From positions 55,899 through 119,338 of the forward strand of contig CDMY01000908.1 of assembly GCA_001179505.1 (NCBI GenBank): 63,440 nt of DNA, given 5' to 3'. This stretch comes from Vitrella brassicaformis. Taxonomy: Eukaryota > Sar > Vitrellaceae. Below the pieces are notes generated by a model. That model did not search any database, had not been told where the DNA came from, and was given only the letters and a program-made list of their open reading frames with translations. Of the stretch, positions 12,253 through 23,725 are shown in pieces. Position 1 is the stretch's first letter, and every line of letters begins with the position of its first letter. Both the position numbers and the translations under genes were made by a program.

Positions 12253-13871
12253 GCTGCCAAGCGGAGCTCATCAAGGCGCACGAGCAGAAGGGCATGAAGA
12301 CAGACGTTTCGACCAACACGTCAGAGGGCAGCGGCACGTAAGTGAGACCAACCAATCGATACGCCCCACTCGTGTGGCCGTCCATACTGGCTGCATCTGG
12401 CTGTGCAGACAAACAACCCTCTGGACGACCCCGAGCTGGTGACCTTCGAGAGGTCGACAATGACCCAAATGCTGGCGAGCCCCTGCAAGGTACGGGCACT
12501 CCACAGAGGGAATGAATCGTCCACACCTCCTTACCTGCAGGCTGGCCATGGGGTCCGGAGGAAATGCCGGTGTACCGGTTCGACATGAGCAAGCCGTGAG
12601 GGGGTGCGTACGTAGATGGACAGACGGACACACGTGAATGAATGAATGCATCATCCATTTATGTGTCGTGTGTGTATGTGTGCGGCACAGAGGTGTTGGA
12701 GGACTTAGAGACGTGCCTGGCCAGCTGTACCACCGAGTATCAGCTGTGGCTCCTCTTCTCGAGCTGGGCCAGCTCATGAAGTATCAGATGGCCCACCTCG
12801 AGAGTTGCCGCTCTGCCAAGGTCATTCATCGAGACATCAACCTGACGAACGTCATGTTTCCGGGACGGTGGGGAGGGCGGCTGCGGGCCATGTTAATCGA
12901 CATGACGAGATCACTGCTGATCGACGTCGATAACGACCAGAAGCAGGCGAAGTACGTCGGCCGTGGGGAGAGCATGGTCAGCACATTTGCTTACGCGAGC
13001 AAATGGAGCCTCCGCGGCTATCAGCAGGGCCCACGGTGAGCAAAGCAAGAAAGTGACACAGATGAGCCATGCACCAACAGCGCGCTTCGCCCACCGGCAG
13101 GATGACCGAGGAGGAGATGCTCCACTTCGGAGGCGTCATCTTCATCCAACTGCTCAAGAGTGAGTAAATGTCGATTGTCATCCATGAGCCAGCAAGGGTC
13201 CATTCATGCGTGTGTGTGCGTGTGCGTGCTTGTGTGTGCGCAGTGCTCTCCACACGTAACCCGCAATTGACGATTCGCACCCTCAGTCAATCAGCGACTC
13301 ACTCACATCACAGACAGACAGACAGACAGGCACGCATACGATCAACCGACATATGTCCCAGGGGTGTGCGTCCACTTTGTTGGTTTTGACGCAGAAAAGT
13401 CTTCATCGAGGCCGTCGTACAAGACAACCACAGCCACGAGCTGCACCTGGGGCGGGCGGACATCATGGTCGTGGGAAAACCGAACTCCAATGCCCCCCTC
13501 GACGCCACTCTGGACGGCGGCCAGACAGGTAGGGCTGACGATTGGCTTGACAGGGAAACGGCTCAGTTAAGACAGACGAGTGGTAATGTGCGGAGGGAGA
13601 GCGTGCCGTGCCGTGCCGTGCCGTGCCGTGTGTGGTGTCCTTCTTGCTGCTGTGTTCGTGCTGCCCTGCCTTTTTAATCGCTGGCTGGAGGCCAGAGAAG
13701 GCCGCTATTTGTCTGGCGGCCAGAGATGGATACACATCACTGGTACGGCCACCCCACTCAGGCATCCATCTCCCTCCCCGTCTCTGTCTTTCAGTCGGTG
13801 TCTCGCCGATGCCCACGGAAGGCATCGCAGGATCGCTGCTTACATTTTATATTCTCAAGATTGGTTCAGTG
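12253..13871 (+). pseudogene. Atypical protein kinase with ankyrin-like tail, frame-broken
   Basis: Kinase signatures are clear. The exon at 12691-13035 carries the catalytic loop VIHRDINLTNVMF and, further on, a MLIDM segment where DFG is expected. Exon 13099-13163 has MTEEEMLHFGGVIFIQLLK, like subdomain IX. Exons 12541-12595, 12691-13035, 13099-13163, 13395-13528 and 13696-13742 join in phase, the last reading EKAAICLAARDGYTSL, which is ankyrin-like. The two upstream coding-looking exons (12253-12337 and 12409-12489) do not join in phase with each other or with the next. The final exon after 13790 is also one base out of phase. No glycine loop or ATP-binding Lys is visible. I read it as a decayed kinase; an unannotated exon or an assembly indel is the alternative. 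Confidence 0.5.
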
Positions 13872-14273
13872 ACTCAGACAGAATGCGTATGGATGGTAAG
13901 AAGAAACGCGATGGATGGATGACACACGGAGCCACGACACACTCGAGACTCGCATCGTGTGTTCGCAGGCCAAGTGGAGACCATGGGTGACACCGATTGT
14001 GTGTATGCAAGCCAGGCTGGCTCTGTGGATAGCATCCCTTCAGGCCAGCGACGCCGATACCCTGCCACCGTCCCCGCCTACTGTGTCAACCGTCGAGTTT
14101 CAGCTTTTCATATCGTGACGGTTTTTATGCCTGTGCGCGTTGGGACGGGTAGGAAGAGTCTCACGTGCCCGTTGAGCCCTCTCTCCTCATGATTGATGTA
14201 CACTCGAAGACATATACAGCAGTCTGCCGGCACGGCGTGGGCCAGAGACATGCCATCGGTATCGACAATGCAC
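13872..14273. other. Short intergenic or 3' region, unresolved
   Basis: Between the kinase-like locus and the IQ-motif gene there is an open + strand stretch at 13970-14190 after a CGCAG acceptor. It has no recognisable domain and no supported link to the upstream exons. It could be a further tail exon of the kinase-like locus or non-coding 3' sequence. Confidence 0.3.
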
Positions 14274-15903
14274 TCACCAATCTGGCTTCCACCACAAGTT
14301 GGCTCCACCGCTCTTCGACCCTTGGAACTCCGCCTGCTGTCTGTCCAAATTGAACGCAATCCCCGCTGGACCCGTCGGCTTCCGCCTCCGCTTTGCCTTC
14401 CTCGTTGACACATTAAGGGCCTCCAGCGAGCGGGACCGATGCCTCGGTTGGTCCTTGCCGTCGGGTGATGTGACTGTCTTGTGCACCAGTGTGCTGGTCA
14501 CCACCACCTTCTTGTCTTCATCGCGAGAGGCGAGACAGAAGCTGGCAAAGCTTTGCTCATCTCTCTGGTAGCCCCCGGCTGTCGGAATTGCCAGAACGAT
14601 TGGTTGATCCGCAATTTGAAGGGATGCTGGTACGCTGGGGCTGTTCAAGGGCGTCGCCGTGTTTCTGCAAGGGATGGCCTGCCTGCCACCCCACACACCA
14701 CACCACACCGACGTCCGCTGACACGAAAGCCGGCCTCAAATGCATGGTCTCACCCACTCACTCACGTGTGTTGTCTTGTTTGTTGGTGCAATCTCTGTGC
14801 GTGTCTCCAGGCCCCCTGAATCCGCCTGGCTGCCCTGTCATAGAGCACCCATTGCCGTTGTGGGAACCACCTGCGCCAGAATGTCTACATGACCGACACA
14901 CAGCACACGAAACGAACATACAATGTCATGCTGACCAGTGTACCGTACGGACAGCTAGAGCACGTACTCACTCAGACACGTACGCACATACCATACACAG
15001 ATGGGCTAGGCTAACACAGATCCATACGTGTATCAGTATACATACCTGTATTTTCGCCGCCGCCCCATGTTCGTGTCTCAGCAGAGCTGCATTACATGCC
15101 GTGATCATGTCGTCCAACTGCCACTCAAGCTTCAGAGACAAGTGTCTCGCCCTGACCTCGGACACCTGGAACCTTTCGCTGCAGAGACGGAGATACAAGT
15201 GTCGAGCCAACATGCCGCGGACGTGTGCCTGCACAAACAACACAAACAAGACCATCTGTGTGGGCTCCCTTGTCCCTGGCTACTTTGCCACTTGTATGCA
15301 TGTCGCTGCTCGATTCAGCTCCCTGTGTGTGTGCCCGAGCCCGAGAAAGAAGAGAAGAATAGGCACCATTTGCATACGAGACAGTCGGGCGACACCCTTT
15401 GCCCTCCTGCTTTAAGTCTACCTTCTTCGGTGTTTGATGAGGTGAAGCGAGCGCTCGAATCGATTGACCCTCTCACGGACGCCAACGATCTTTCTCGCCA
15501 TCGCGGACCTCACCCACTTAGAAGAGAGTTCCTCGGCAGACAGCCTTGCAATTTGGCTCTTTATCAGCTGTATTCTTTCATGAGATGCCCTCAGCTGATG
15601 CCCCTCCCCTCTCCGCTTCGGCTTGTCCTGTTGTTGCGGTTCCAGTGAGATTCGTGGCGTCTCCCCCGTCTCCCCATGGTTTTGTCTCGTTTCTGAATCA
15701 TTGACGTCGAACACCTGGGGACCGAATGTGAAGGAATGGCTGAATGCAGCAGCAGCAGTGGGGGCTCCTCCGGAGGACGGACGACTGGAGTAGTCCACAG
15801 ACGGTGCATGAGTGGCGACGGGACTGCTGGGCTTCTTGGCATGGGACCATTCTTCACTGTTTCGAGAGGATGGAAGGCGAAAGTACCCAAACTCAGCCGT
15901 CAT
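14274..15903 (-). CDS. IQ-motif (calmodulin-binding) protein
   Basis: Five exons join in phase to 401 aa: 15903-15422, 15322-15292, 15228-15046, 14884-14766 and 14664-14274. The 31-bp second exon supplies the first half of an IQ motif and exon 3 completes it across the junction (CIQAHVRGMLARHLYLRL), fitting the IQxxxRGxxxR consensus. A second starts at the exon 3/4 junction (AAKIQTFWRRWF) and a third lies in exon 4 (RRIQGAWRHAQRL). Such motifs bind calmodulin or myosin-type light chains. The N-terminal 100 residues are Ser/Pro-rich, and the C-terminus is basic (RKAKRRRK) and probably disordered. The start is the first ATG in frame. Family membership beyond IQ is not recognised. Confidence 0.72.
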
Positions 15904-16032
15904 TTTGCGCTTTGCCAGCAATGGAACCAAAACAAGTGTAATCCTGGCTAGTGTGGGGCCAGGGAAGGGGGGTTTCTTGGCCGTTCAGCCGCAATTCGCA
16001 TTATGTCATGTGCATCGGCGTGTCAGATTGCG

Positions 16033-19000
16033 TCAATCAATGGCCAAGGAAAGCGACCATCTGCGAGTCCCAGGAGTGAGATACACCCGCCGGGACATGC
16101 CCCTTCGCAGTGTCTCCGCCGCCCCACCGCCACCCACATGCTGTACACGCACACTCTCTACAGACGATGTCTCAACCGCGCACTCGACGTCGACATATCC
16201 AGGCAGCTCGTCTTCGCAGACACGTTCCTCACTAGATGCTGACGCCTCCTGCTGCCCACCGCTACCGGCGACCGACAGCAGATCGATGCCGAGTTTGTCA
16301 AACGAGAGCGACCTGTGTGTTCCACACAACCGACGACATGTATGCACATCCATCTCTGGTTGGTTGAGAGTCAGTCACCTCGACTGTCCCAGGAGAGGAA
16401 CGAAGAAAACAACAGCACACCGCCTCCTCAGCTGATGGGCAGGTGGAATCAAGATACGCACGCACACACAATTGGGTCCGGTGGCAGAGAGCATCCATGT
16501 CGTTGGCTAGGTACCTCCTCTGTGTCTTGGTCACGTGAATGTGGGACGATGATGCTGGTGATGACGGCGCCATCATAAGGCCAGCCCCGCTCCGGGTGAT
16601 GCTTCTGGAGGAAGGCGTTGAACAACAGGTTGCGGCAATCGATCTGGGCATCCTGACACACACATACAACGCAGCCTCACAGGGATACCTCCTCATTTGC
16701 CAAAAGGTCGGCCTGCGTGGTCTCTCTTTCAGTCCACTCACTCACTTCTCCGCCCACCTCGGCACTCTTCTTCTTCTCGTTGCACTGCCCGCAGTCAGAC
16801 TGCAACAATGCAGAAGCGCCAAGCCGTTGAGTGACACGACATGTAGTGAGTTGATTGAATGCCCACCCACTTGCTGTTGTTCTGCTCATCCGTCCGTACA
16901 TACCTACCTGTAGCTGTTTGAGCTCAAATGGAAGCGGCCGACAGTACACAGACGCCGTCAGCCTGAGTGATGTCATTCAGACCAAATGAGGGAGGACATC
17001 CGACAAAGGAACACACCCACGCCATGCTTTTCCTTCCTTCTTGAGTGGGCATTGTGGGTTGGGGATACACATCCATACATTCTGTGTACGAGCACATCGG
17101 CGTATCGACGAATTGGCGAAGTGAAGTGCATGTATGCCGGCAGAGCCAGGCCCCAGTGGCTGCACAAACAACGCACAACGCACACGACATCCCTTAAGGA
17201 CAGGTGCCTGGCAGGGCAGGTCAACTTTGAGAGTCCCCTCCCCCTCTTGTGTGTATCTCTGCCTGCCCTGCCTACCCCCAGGTGTCTTCGGTCGATGACC
17301 CCACTGCGAAGTACTCGGCGGGGTTGAACTCGGTGAGAGCAGCGAATGAGGCCGCCTGATGGATAGATAGATAGGTGGGTCCATAGCACGGGCGAAAAGA
17401 GTCACGAATGAGCCTAACTGCGGTATGGGCAATCTCGGCTACCGTGTGCGTGTGTACCTGGTATGCGGCTGGGCTGAGGCGCGCCTTGCAGAGGTCGAGA
17501 AGAGCCTGGAGAGAGAAGGGGTAAGATTTGGCGTCACGGACCACACCGCCACCCTCAAGAGTCGACCCGTCACTGTCCTCATGCATCTCCGGCCTGCCCA
17601 GCGTCTCGTACACAACCCGCCTGGCAGACATACAAGAGGCAGCCATCGAGCAGAATGTCTACGTCAGTCACACGGAGTCGAGCCACTGTGTGTAGCGCCT
17701 TGTTTGCCTTCCTCTCGGTCCCGTTCGTGGGAATGTCTGGTTACCTGATGTCGGCAGGGATAGTGTCGAGTGTGCTTTTGATGGCCTTGGTCTCTGCGTT
17801 CTTGTGCCGGCGGAGAATGGCGCTGTGGGGGTCCAAAGCGATCAACCTGAGTAAGTGGACACATCAGTTGACACGACGTAGCTGACTGATGTGTGTTTTG
17901 TGTGCTTCCGCTCTGTCGTGAGGCCAGTCGGCTGTGGCGTGCTGTGAACGTACATTTTGGCGACGACGTGGTTTGCGAGGATCATGAGTTCCTCCACCAG
18001 CTCATGTGACAGGTTGCTGGGCTCCTCCTCATCAACGCCCTCGGGAATGCCGTCTGGTCCAAGAATCAAACGACACTCCGACTCGGCCCGCCCAAGCGTC
18101 ACGGCCCCATCTTGGAGCCGCCTCTCCCGCCTCCTCTGCGCTATGCGGCTCAAGGTCACCAGGTCACACGAAACGGCCTCGGGGATGCCAAAGGAGCCAG
18201 CCACACGCCGCACACACTCTAATTCCTTCACGGCATCGATGTCATGTAGAAGGGATGCAGGGGGGGTGGGCCCATCAGGCGATGGTCCGTGGTCGAACGA
18301 ATCCAGAACCCGTTGGGCCGTCACATAGTCCAGCCGGCACCTGCCAGGACAGGTGGGAGGGCAAGACAATCAATGATCGATGGTGTTGGTCCATGTATAT
18401 GTCATGTATCGCTGGCTCACTTAGAGTGGATGATGGTCTTGTGTATGACCGGAGGCGGTTCGTCGAGCAGCCGACCATCAGCCGTCATAGTGAAGAAGAC
18501 AGAGAATGCCAGTCGGGGCGCTGTGGGCAGCAGCGAGCATACGTTCTCACTCAGCGGGGCAGGAAGCATTGGATACACCCTTGCAATGCGATACAGACAC
18601 ACACATAGATGCATCAAGCAGACGGATAGACAGATGTAGGAGGGTACATACTGGTGTACTATGGGCGTTTCGTCGCCTCACTCACTCTCACCTGTTGTCC
18701 AGGTAGCAAGTCGTTGCCCTCTTTCTGGCTTCTTGATCGAGTAAGGTCCCCTCGGTGACAAAATGAGACACGTCAGCCACGTGCACTCCTATCTGCGCAC
18801 GGCCGTCCGAGCGACGTTCAAGCGATATTGCGTCATCCAGATCCTGAAATGGCGACAGACGGCAGACAGACGAGGGGAGGACGATGAATGGACACGGAAG
18901 CATTCTTCGTGTCCGTCTGTCTGTCGGGTTCTCTTGCTTGCGTTGGTACCTTAGCGGTTGGCGGATCGATGGTGAAGACCGTCTGGTCTCGGATGTCCCT

Positions 19001-21126
19001 CCTCTTGGGATCGTTGAGTGCCTCGGTGAGCCACGGGGGTCTGCTGGCAGACGCTGCGCCTTGTGGCCCGTTAAGCCTCTCCTCCAGCTCACACACTACT
19101 TCGGAAGCGTACGGTCGGTGCTCTAGTCCATGCCACACTGAACAAACAGACAGACAAGGGGAAGGAACAGGTTCGTTACGCTGATTGGTGTGCAGGCAGG
19201 TTGTGTCTGATGCATCCATCGTATTGCCATCTTCGTCCACCGCCCGACCCAGGATGGCGTGCGATTCAGCAGCAGCGTCCCCCTCAGCCCCCAAGATGGC
19301 ATCTGATCCGCCTAGCAGCTTTGCTTCTGGTGCCATGGCCTCCTTGGGCCAAGCGTCGAAGCTCATGAGAACGAGAGCGGCTCGATCGGTCGTCCAGATG
19401 CTTTCCAACTGCTCGAGGGTGGAAGGCGTCACATCTGCCCTGTGGACGAGGAAAGACGCCAGGCGAAGGTCCCTGATGTATGTATGCGGGCGAAGAAGAT
19501 GTCGTGAATCAATTCATTCCAGTAAATGCATGCCATGACCTGCGGTGCGGCCGCTTGGTGTCTTTCTTTCTTGCCTGGGTTGAGCCTTGATGACCTCCGG
19601 TCCCGCCCCGTCCTCCCCGCGAGAGGGCCTTGCAATGGTCGCCAAGATGGGGTTCTTGTTGATGTTCCGACTCGACACGCCCACCACACGACACCGGTCA
19701 GATAAAGGTGACGCCTCGCCGGAAAGCGAAGGGCCTTCATCTGCAGCAAAGCCGTCTGGTGGCCCCTCGGTCGATGTGTGCCCGTCAGTCGCTAGTTGGT
19801 GGTCGTCAGTTTCCCCGGTCTGTGGCGATGCACTGGCTTCTGCACCTGTCGGCCGCCGCCTGGCTCGGAAAGAGACCACCACCTCGTCGCCGTGGAATGC
19901 ACGATTACGGCCGAGGAAGCCTACACACACCCAGGCGTCAGACAAAGCTGTCTGCCTGCCTGTGTGGTCTGCCGCGTACCAGTGACCAGGTAGGTGTTAA
20001 AGGTGACGTCTCCCTCCCGTCTGCTGGCAGAGTGGGGCGCAGGAAAAGGCGATGGGGCGGCCTCTGCACCGAGGTGACGGCGATATCGTTGTGTTGCTGC
20101 CTCGACAGCAGACCCCTTGACTACTACATGCTGAGATACAAGGACATGAATGAAGCAAAGACAGGCTACGAGTGAGCAAGCAACCAAGAAGGTATGTGTC
20201 TTCTCTATCTGTCTTGTCTGTCTGCCTGTTCCCTCCTACCTGCCTGCCTGCCTCCAAGTCTTGTCTGTCTAATCATTGCCCTTTCTGACGTACCCCGACG
20301 TCGGTTTGGAAGGCAGGGATCCGAAGAGATCCCTTGAGCAGAGTGCCTTGCGCGAGCCCCGTTGCGATGTCTTGCTCGCTCCAGTACTCCTCAAACTCAA
20401 TGGCAGCACCAGGGGGCGACGCAGGGACAGGAGGGGAACCAGACGTGATGCTTTCCTCCGACTGCTGCGCGTCTGGCTGCCGTTCCAGCAAGGGCGGCTC
20501 TCGTGAGGCGGTATCAGAGGCAAGAGAAGAGCGGGACCGACGGCTTGGTCGCTTTGCAGTGGTCCGTCGAAGGCCGTTAGTGTTGTCCTCCGGCCCAGGA
20601 CTGGTGGTGGATCCGGCATCGAGCCCCAGCGCAGAGGCAAATCCGCTCCGTGCGAGATGAAGGTACGCCTTGATTTCCTCCTCGGACCGCTCAGAGATGG
20701 AACGGGGCACTGGTCGCAAATGGCCCGAAAGTCGAAGGTCGAAGATAGTGGCCACACAGATCTGCACAGACAGCGGGATCCGACGTCTGCTATCGGTCGT
20801 CAACAGCTCGCTGGCCGCCTCACGCACTCCCTTGGGCCACTCAGAGGCTCCGTCAGGAGGGAAATGGGCACGAAGCTGCCTCAAGGCTCCATCCTGATGG
20901 AACGTGAATGCAATTATTCATCCATCGATATCCTTGTTCCTTTGCTTGCTGCCCGCCGACTTACCCTTTGTTTAATGGCGGGCATGTCCGGCAAGCTCCG
21001 CACTAGCGACACAAGCATATCCTCATCTGCAGAGCGTTGCGTTGCCAGTGAACGCCCGCCGGACCATGAAGCAAGATCTGCAGCAACACGCGGCCCTCGA
21101 GGACGCAAGGTGCGCAGACCCTGCAT
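16033..21126 (-). CDS. DIS3L2: RNB-domain 3'-5' exoribonuclease, DIS3L2-like
   Basis: Seventeen exons close in phase to about 1143 aa: 21126-20965, 20893-20294, 20130-19980, 19920-19575, 19472-19180, 19137-18950, 18843-18692, 18579-18421, 18340-17954, 17846-17745, 17620-17458, 17355-17276, 17159-17079, 16962-16908, 16799-16746, 16652-16515 and 16353-16033. The catalytic acidic cluster is IDPPTAKDLDDA, split between exons 6 and 7. The conserved [15 protein letters not shown] motif follows, and a [17 protein letters not shown] cold-shock-like segment precedes. No N-terminal PIN or CR3 motif is seen, which favours DIS3L2 over DIS3/Rrp44. DIS3L2 enzymes degrade uridylated RNAs in the cytoplasm. 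The intron at 19574-19473 uses a GC donor (AG|GCAAGA). The last exon relies on an unusual AGAG acceptor and its sequence is poorly conserved, so the C-terminus is tentative. Further 5' exons are possible. Confidence 0.85.
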
Positions 21127-21865
21127 CTATGATTATATCATGAATCCCAATGCCGCAGCAGCAGATCTTCCCAACACCTCTCGCTCGCAGTTAGAGCGGC
21201 CGAGTTACACGGCCGGGTGGGTGACCAAACCCATTTCTAAGTGTGTGTGTGTGTGTGTGTATGTCTGTTTGTTTGTCCTTTCGTCTGGCATCCCATCAGG
21301 AATGGACTCGTTGGCTCCCGAGAGAGGCAAGCAGAGGAGGCAGAAGGCGATAGAAGTGTCAGCGCAGGCAGACAAGCCACCGGTGGACTGACCACCGGTG
21401 ATTGATTATGTTTCTTGTACATACTTGTGGACTGGACTCGCTAGTTGATGCAAGTGCTGTGCTGTATATGTATGAATCAACGTCTTCTCATGGAGGTGAC
21501 GGTGTGTGGGTGTGATGAGGAGCGCGGCGGGCTGACACGCCCACATGACCACGCAGCGTGTCCCTGAGAACTCCGTCGTCACTGAACTGTGTGTGTGTGT
21601 GTGCGTGCGTGATCGACACTGTATCGACACGGTATCGTTAGCATGCCAATAATGCATTAAATGAGTCCCGCGCCAGTCATGATATACACATCAGAGGAGA
21701 TCAGCTCAAAACCGTTAGTAACAAAACCTAAAGCAGCTGCATATGTATACGCTCACTTCTGTACAAGTACGCATCAAGCAATGCAACCATGCATGCCCCC
21801 CTCCCCTCCCTCATCCCAACCCAGCTAGCTACACACCCTCCCTGCCTCCCTGCCTCCCGCTCTTC
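21127..21865. other. Intergenic, 5' flank of the DIS3L2-like gene and 3' flank of the elongase
   Basis: No convincing coding exon. There is a GTGT tract at 21241-21260, and minus-strand open stretches at 21237-21422 that could be a 5' UTR or a non-conserved upstream exon of the exoribonuclease. The C-rich stretch at 21797-21866 adjoins the elongase stop codon. Confidence 0.4.
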
Positions 21866-23357
21866 CTAGGCCTCCTTTGTCGCCTTGCTGCTCTTGTATG
21901 CGGTTCGGCTGAAGTCCTGGAACAGGATATACATGGTCATCTGGTACAAGGTCTCGAGCAGCATCAGCCGGGGCGGACACGATGGGACGGGCGGGGTGAA
22001 AGGTATCACATCAAAGGCAAACAGCATCCCCAACAGGGAGTGCCCAGACAGGAGAACAAACTGCATGCCCATGATGGAGCACAACACAACACACCACAAC
22101 ACAACACAACACCCGTTCTTTGGCACGCACAAGTCTTGGCTGCCTGCCCCCCCACACTCCATCAATGGACTTCTTGTGAGTGTGTACCTACCTGTGCCAT
22201 CTGGACTGTAGTGAGGCACGACTTGAGGTATCGTGGGATGCGCACCCCCATGCCCCTCAGCAGGTAGTAGAAGTACATGAGTACGTGAACAAAGCAACTG
22301 CACGGACGTCACGTACACACCCATACTGACATTGTCTTCCTTCCTTCGCACTATCTGTCGGTCTGTCGGTCTGTCTGACTTGGCGATTTGTCCGATAATG
22401 ATGTCGTCGGCGAATCCGGCGTTGAGCATGACCCAGCAGAAGAGCAGCATGGAGGCATGGTGGTAGACGTGCAGGAAGCTCAGCTGCTGCCACTTCTGAC
22501 GAGCGATGATAAACAAAGTATCGGCCAGATCAGCCACCTTCAACCTGCACAACGACCCGACCATGGGGGGCCCTCTTTCGCTTCACTGGTGGTCTTTGGC
22601 CCTACCAGTAGAATGCGTGCCAGGCGACGGCACAAGCTGAAAGGCGGGGGACAAGCCAACAAACAGACGTATTTAAAGCGCCTCAATTGGCGTTGATTGG
22701 TTTATTTCGGGTTGCCATCGCCTACCTGATTCTTTAGCGGCGAGGTCGAAAGACCCCCGCTCACACCAGATAATGAGGGGGCAATGCGGCAGGCTCTTCA
22801 GAAGAGATGACACACCCAGCATGCCGACATATCCGCTCAACACTATCTGCAGCGCAAACACAGTCGCACTGAGTGGGTGAATGCTGCATCAGGTGAGGGT
22901 GTGCCTGTCGCTTCTTTCCCACCTGGACAACGTCATAGATGGACTGCAGGAGCAGAACGGGCTCCCTGCGGAAGCGGTCAAGGGGGACGTCCCTGGAGCA
23001 CTTGGTTGGCTCTGCCCCATCAGGTGGATCCCCGGCCCTCCCTGTGGCCCCATTGCTGACGCTGCTGCTGCGAGTTGTCGGCGACTCATCTCCATTCTGC
23101 GGTTCGCCGCGGCTGGGCAGGGACAACTGGCCCACACCACCACAGGCGGATGCTACAGCTGCCGCCTTCACCTGCGCGTGGCTGCCCTCCTCGTGCTCGG
23201 TGCAAGCGCCGGTATCCGGCTGAATGTGTTGACACCTCTTCCTTCGTAAGGCCAGAGGGGCAAGGATGGAGATCACCAGGTAAACAGACACGATAACAGC
23301 CACCTCCGCGAAGCTGGAGAGACCTGTGAAGAACATCATCATCATATCATCAGTCAT
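21866..23357 (-). CDS. ELO-family very-long-chain fatty acid elongase (3-ketoacyl-CoA synthase)
   Basis: Six exons close in phase to 350 aa: 23357-22923, 22846-22726, 22636-22606 (31 bp), 22544-22380, 22297-22192 and 22060-21866. The diagnostic ELO features are all present: a K..DLADTLF segment, the HVYHH histidine box in LSFLHVYHHASMLLFCWV, and ANCFVHVLMYFYYLLRG. ELO enzymes are ER multi-pass membrane proteins that condense malonyl-CoA with acyl-CoA to start each elongation cycle. Hydrophobic segments are visible in exons 1, 2 and 4-6. The first exon carries an unusual polar insert of about 100 residues between the first TM segment and the core, which most ELO proteins lack. The C-terminus (SSKATKEA) lacks an obvious KKxx retrieval signal. 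Substrate chain length cannot be read from the sequence. Confidence 0.9.
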
Positions 23358-23725
23358 CTTGAGACACCCTCATCAAAAGCTTACTCCATGATGCGGTCAA
23401 GCGATTTTGTCTGGTCAAGAAATCAGGATTGAGGTAGCTAAGTAAGAGCCCTTCCATATCTCAAACGAAGCGGAATCACCTCTGGCCCATGTCCATGTTC
23501 CGGAGAGGACTTGGCCGCAGGCCGCGTAGGGTGCTCCCTGAAACCGCTGCTGCTTTCGAGTTTGGATTGCATCTATCTCGTTCGAGCGGATGGAAGAGCA
23601 GGAAGGACGGCAGTGCCAAGACAAGCAGCAACGAGATCTGTGAGAGCAACAGACGGTAGGCACGCTCCCTCGAGACAAGCACCCACCACTGGACGCTGTC
23701 TGTTTGTTGTTCCCTGTTTGTGAAG
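23358..23725. promoter_or_regulatory. Divergent spacer between the elongase and the importin
   Basis: The 368 bp between two head-to-head ATGs should hold both promoters. I see no TATA-like box at a sensible distance, no telobox and no shared motif with the other divergent spacers. The right-hand half is moderately AT-rich compared with flanking exons. Confidence 0.4.

Noticed and set aside
14489-15415. 308-codon + strand ORF
   Set aside because: Antisense to the IQ-motif gene, whose five exons join in phase and carry three IQ motifs.
20657-21391. 244-codon + strand ORF
   Set aside because: Antisense to exons 1-2 of the DIS3L2-like gene and ends in a GTGT-repeat stretch.
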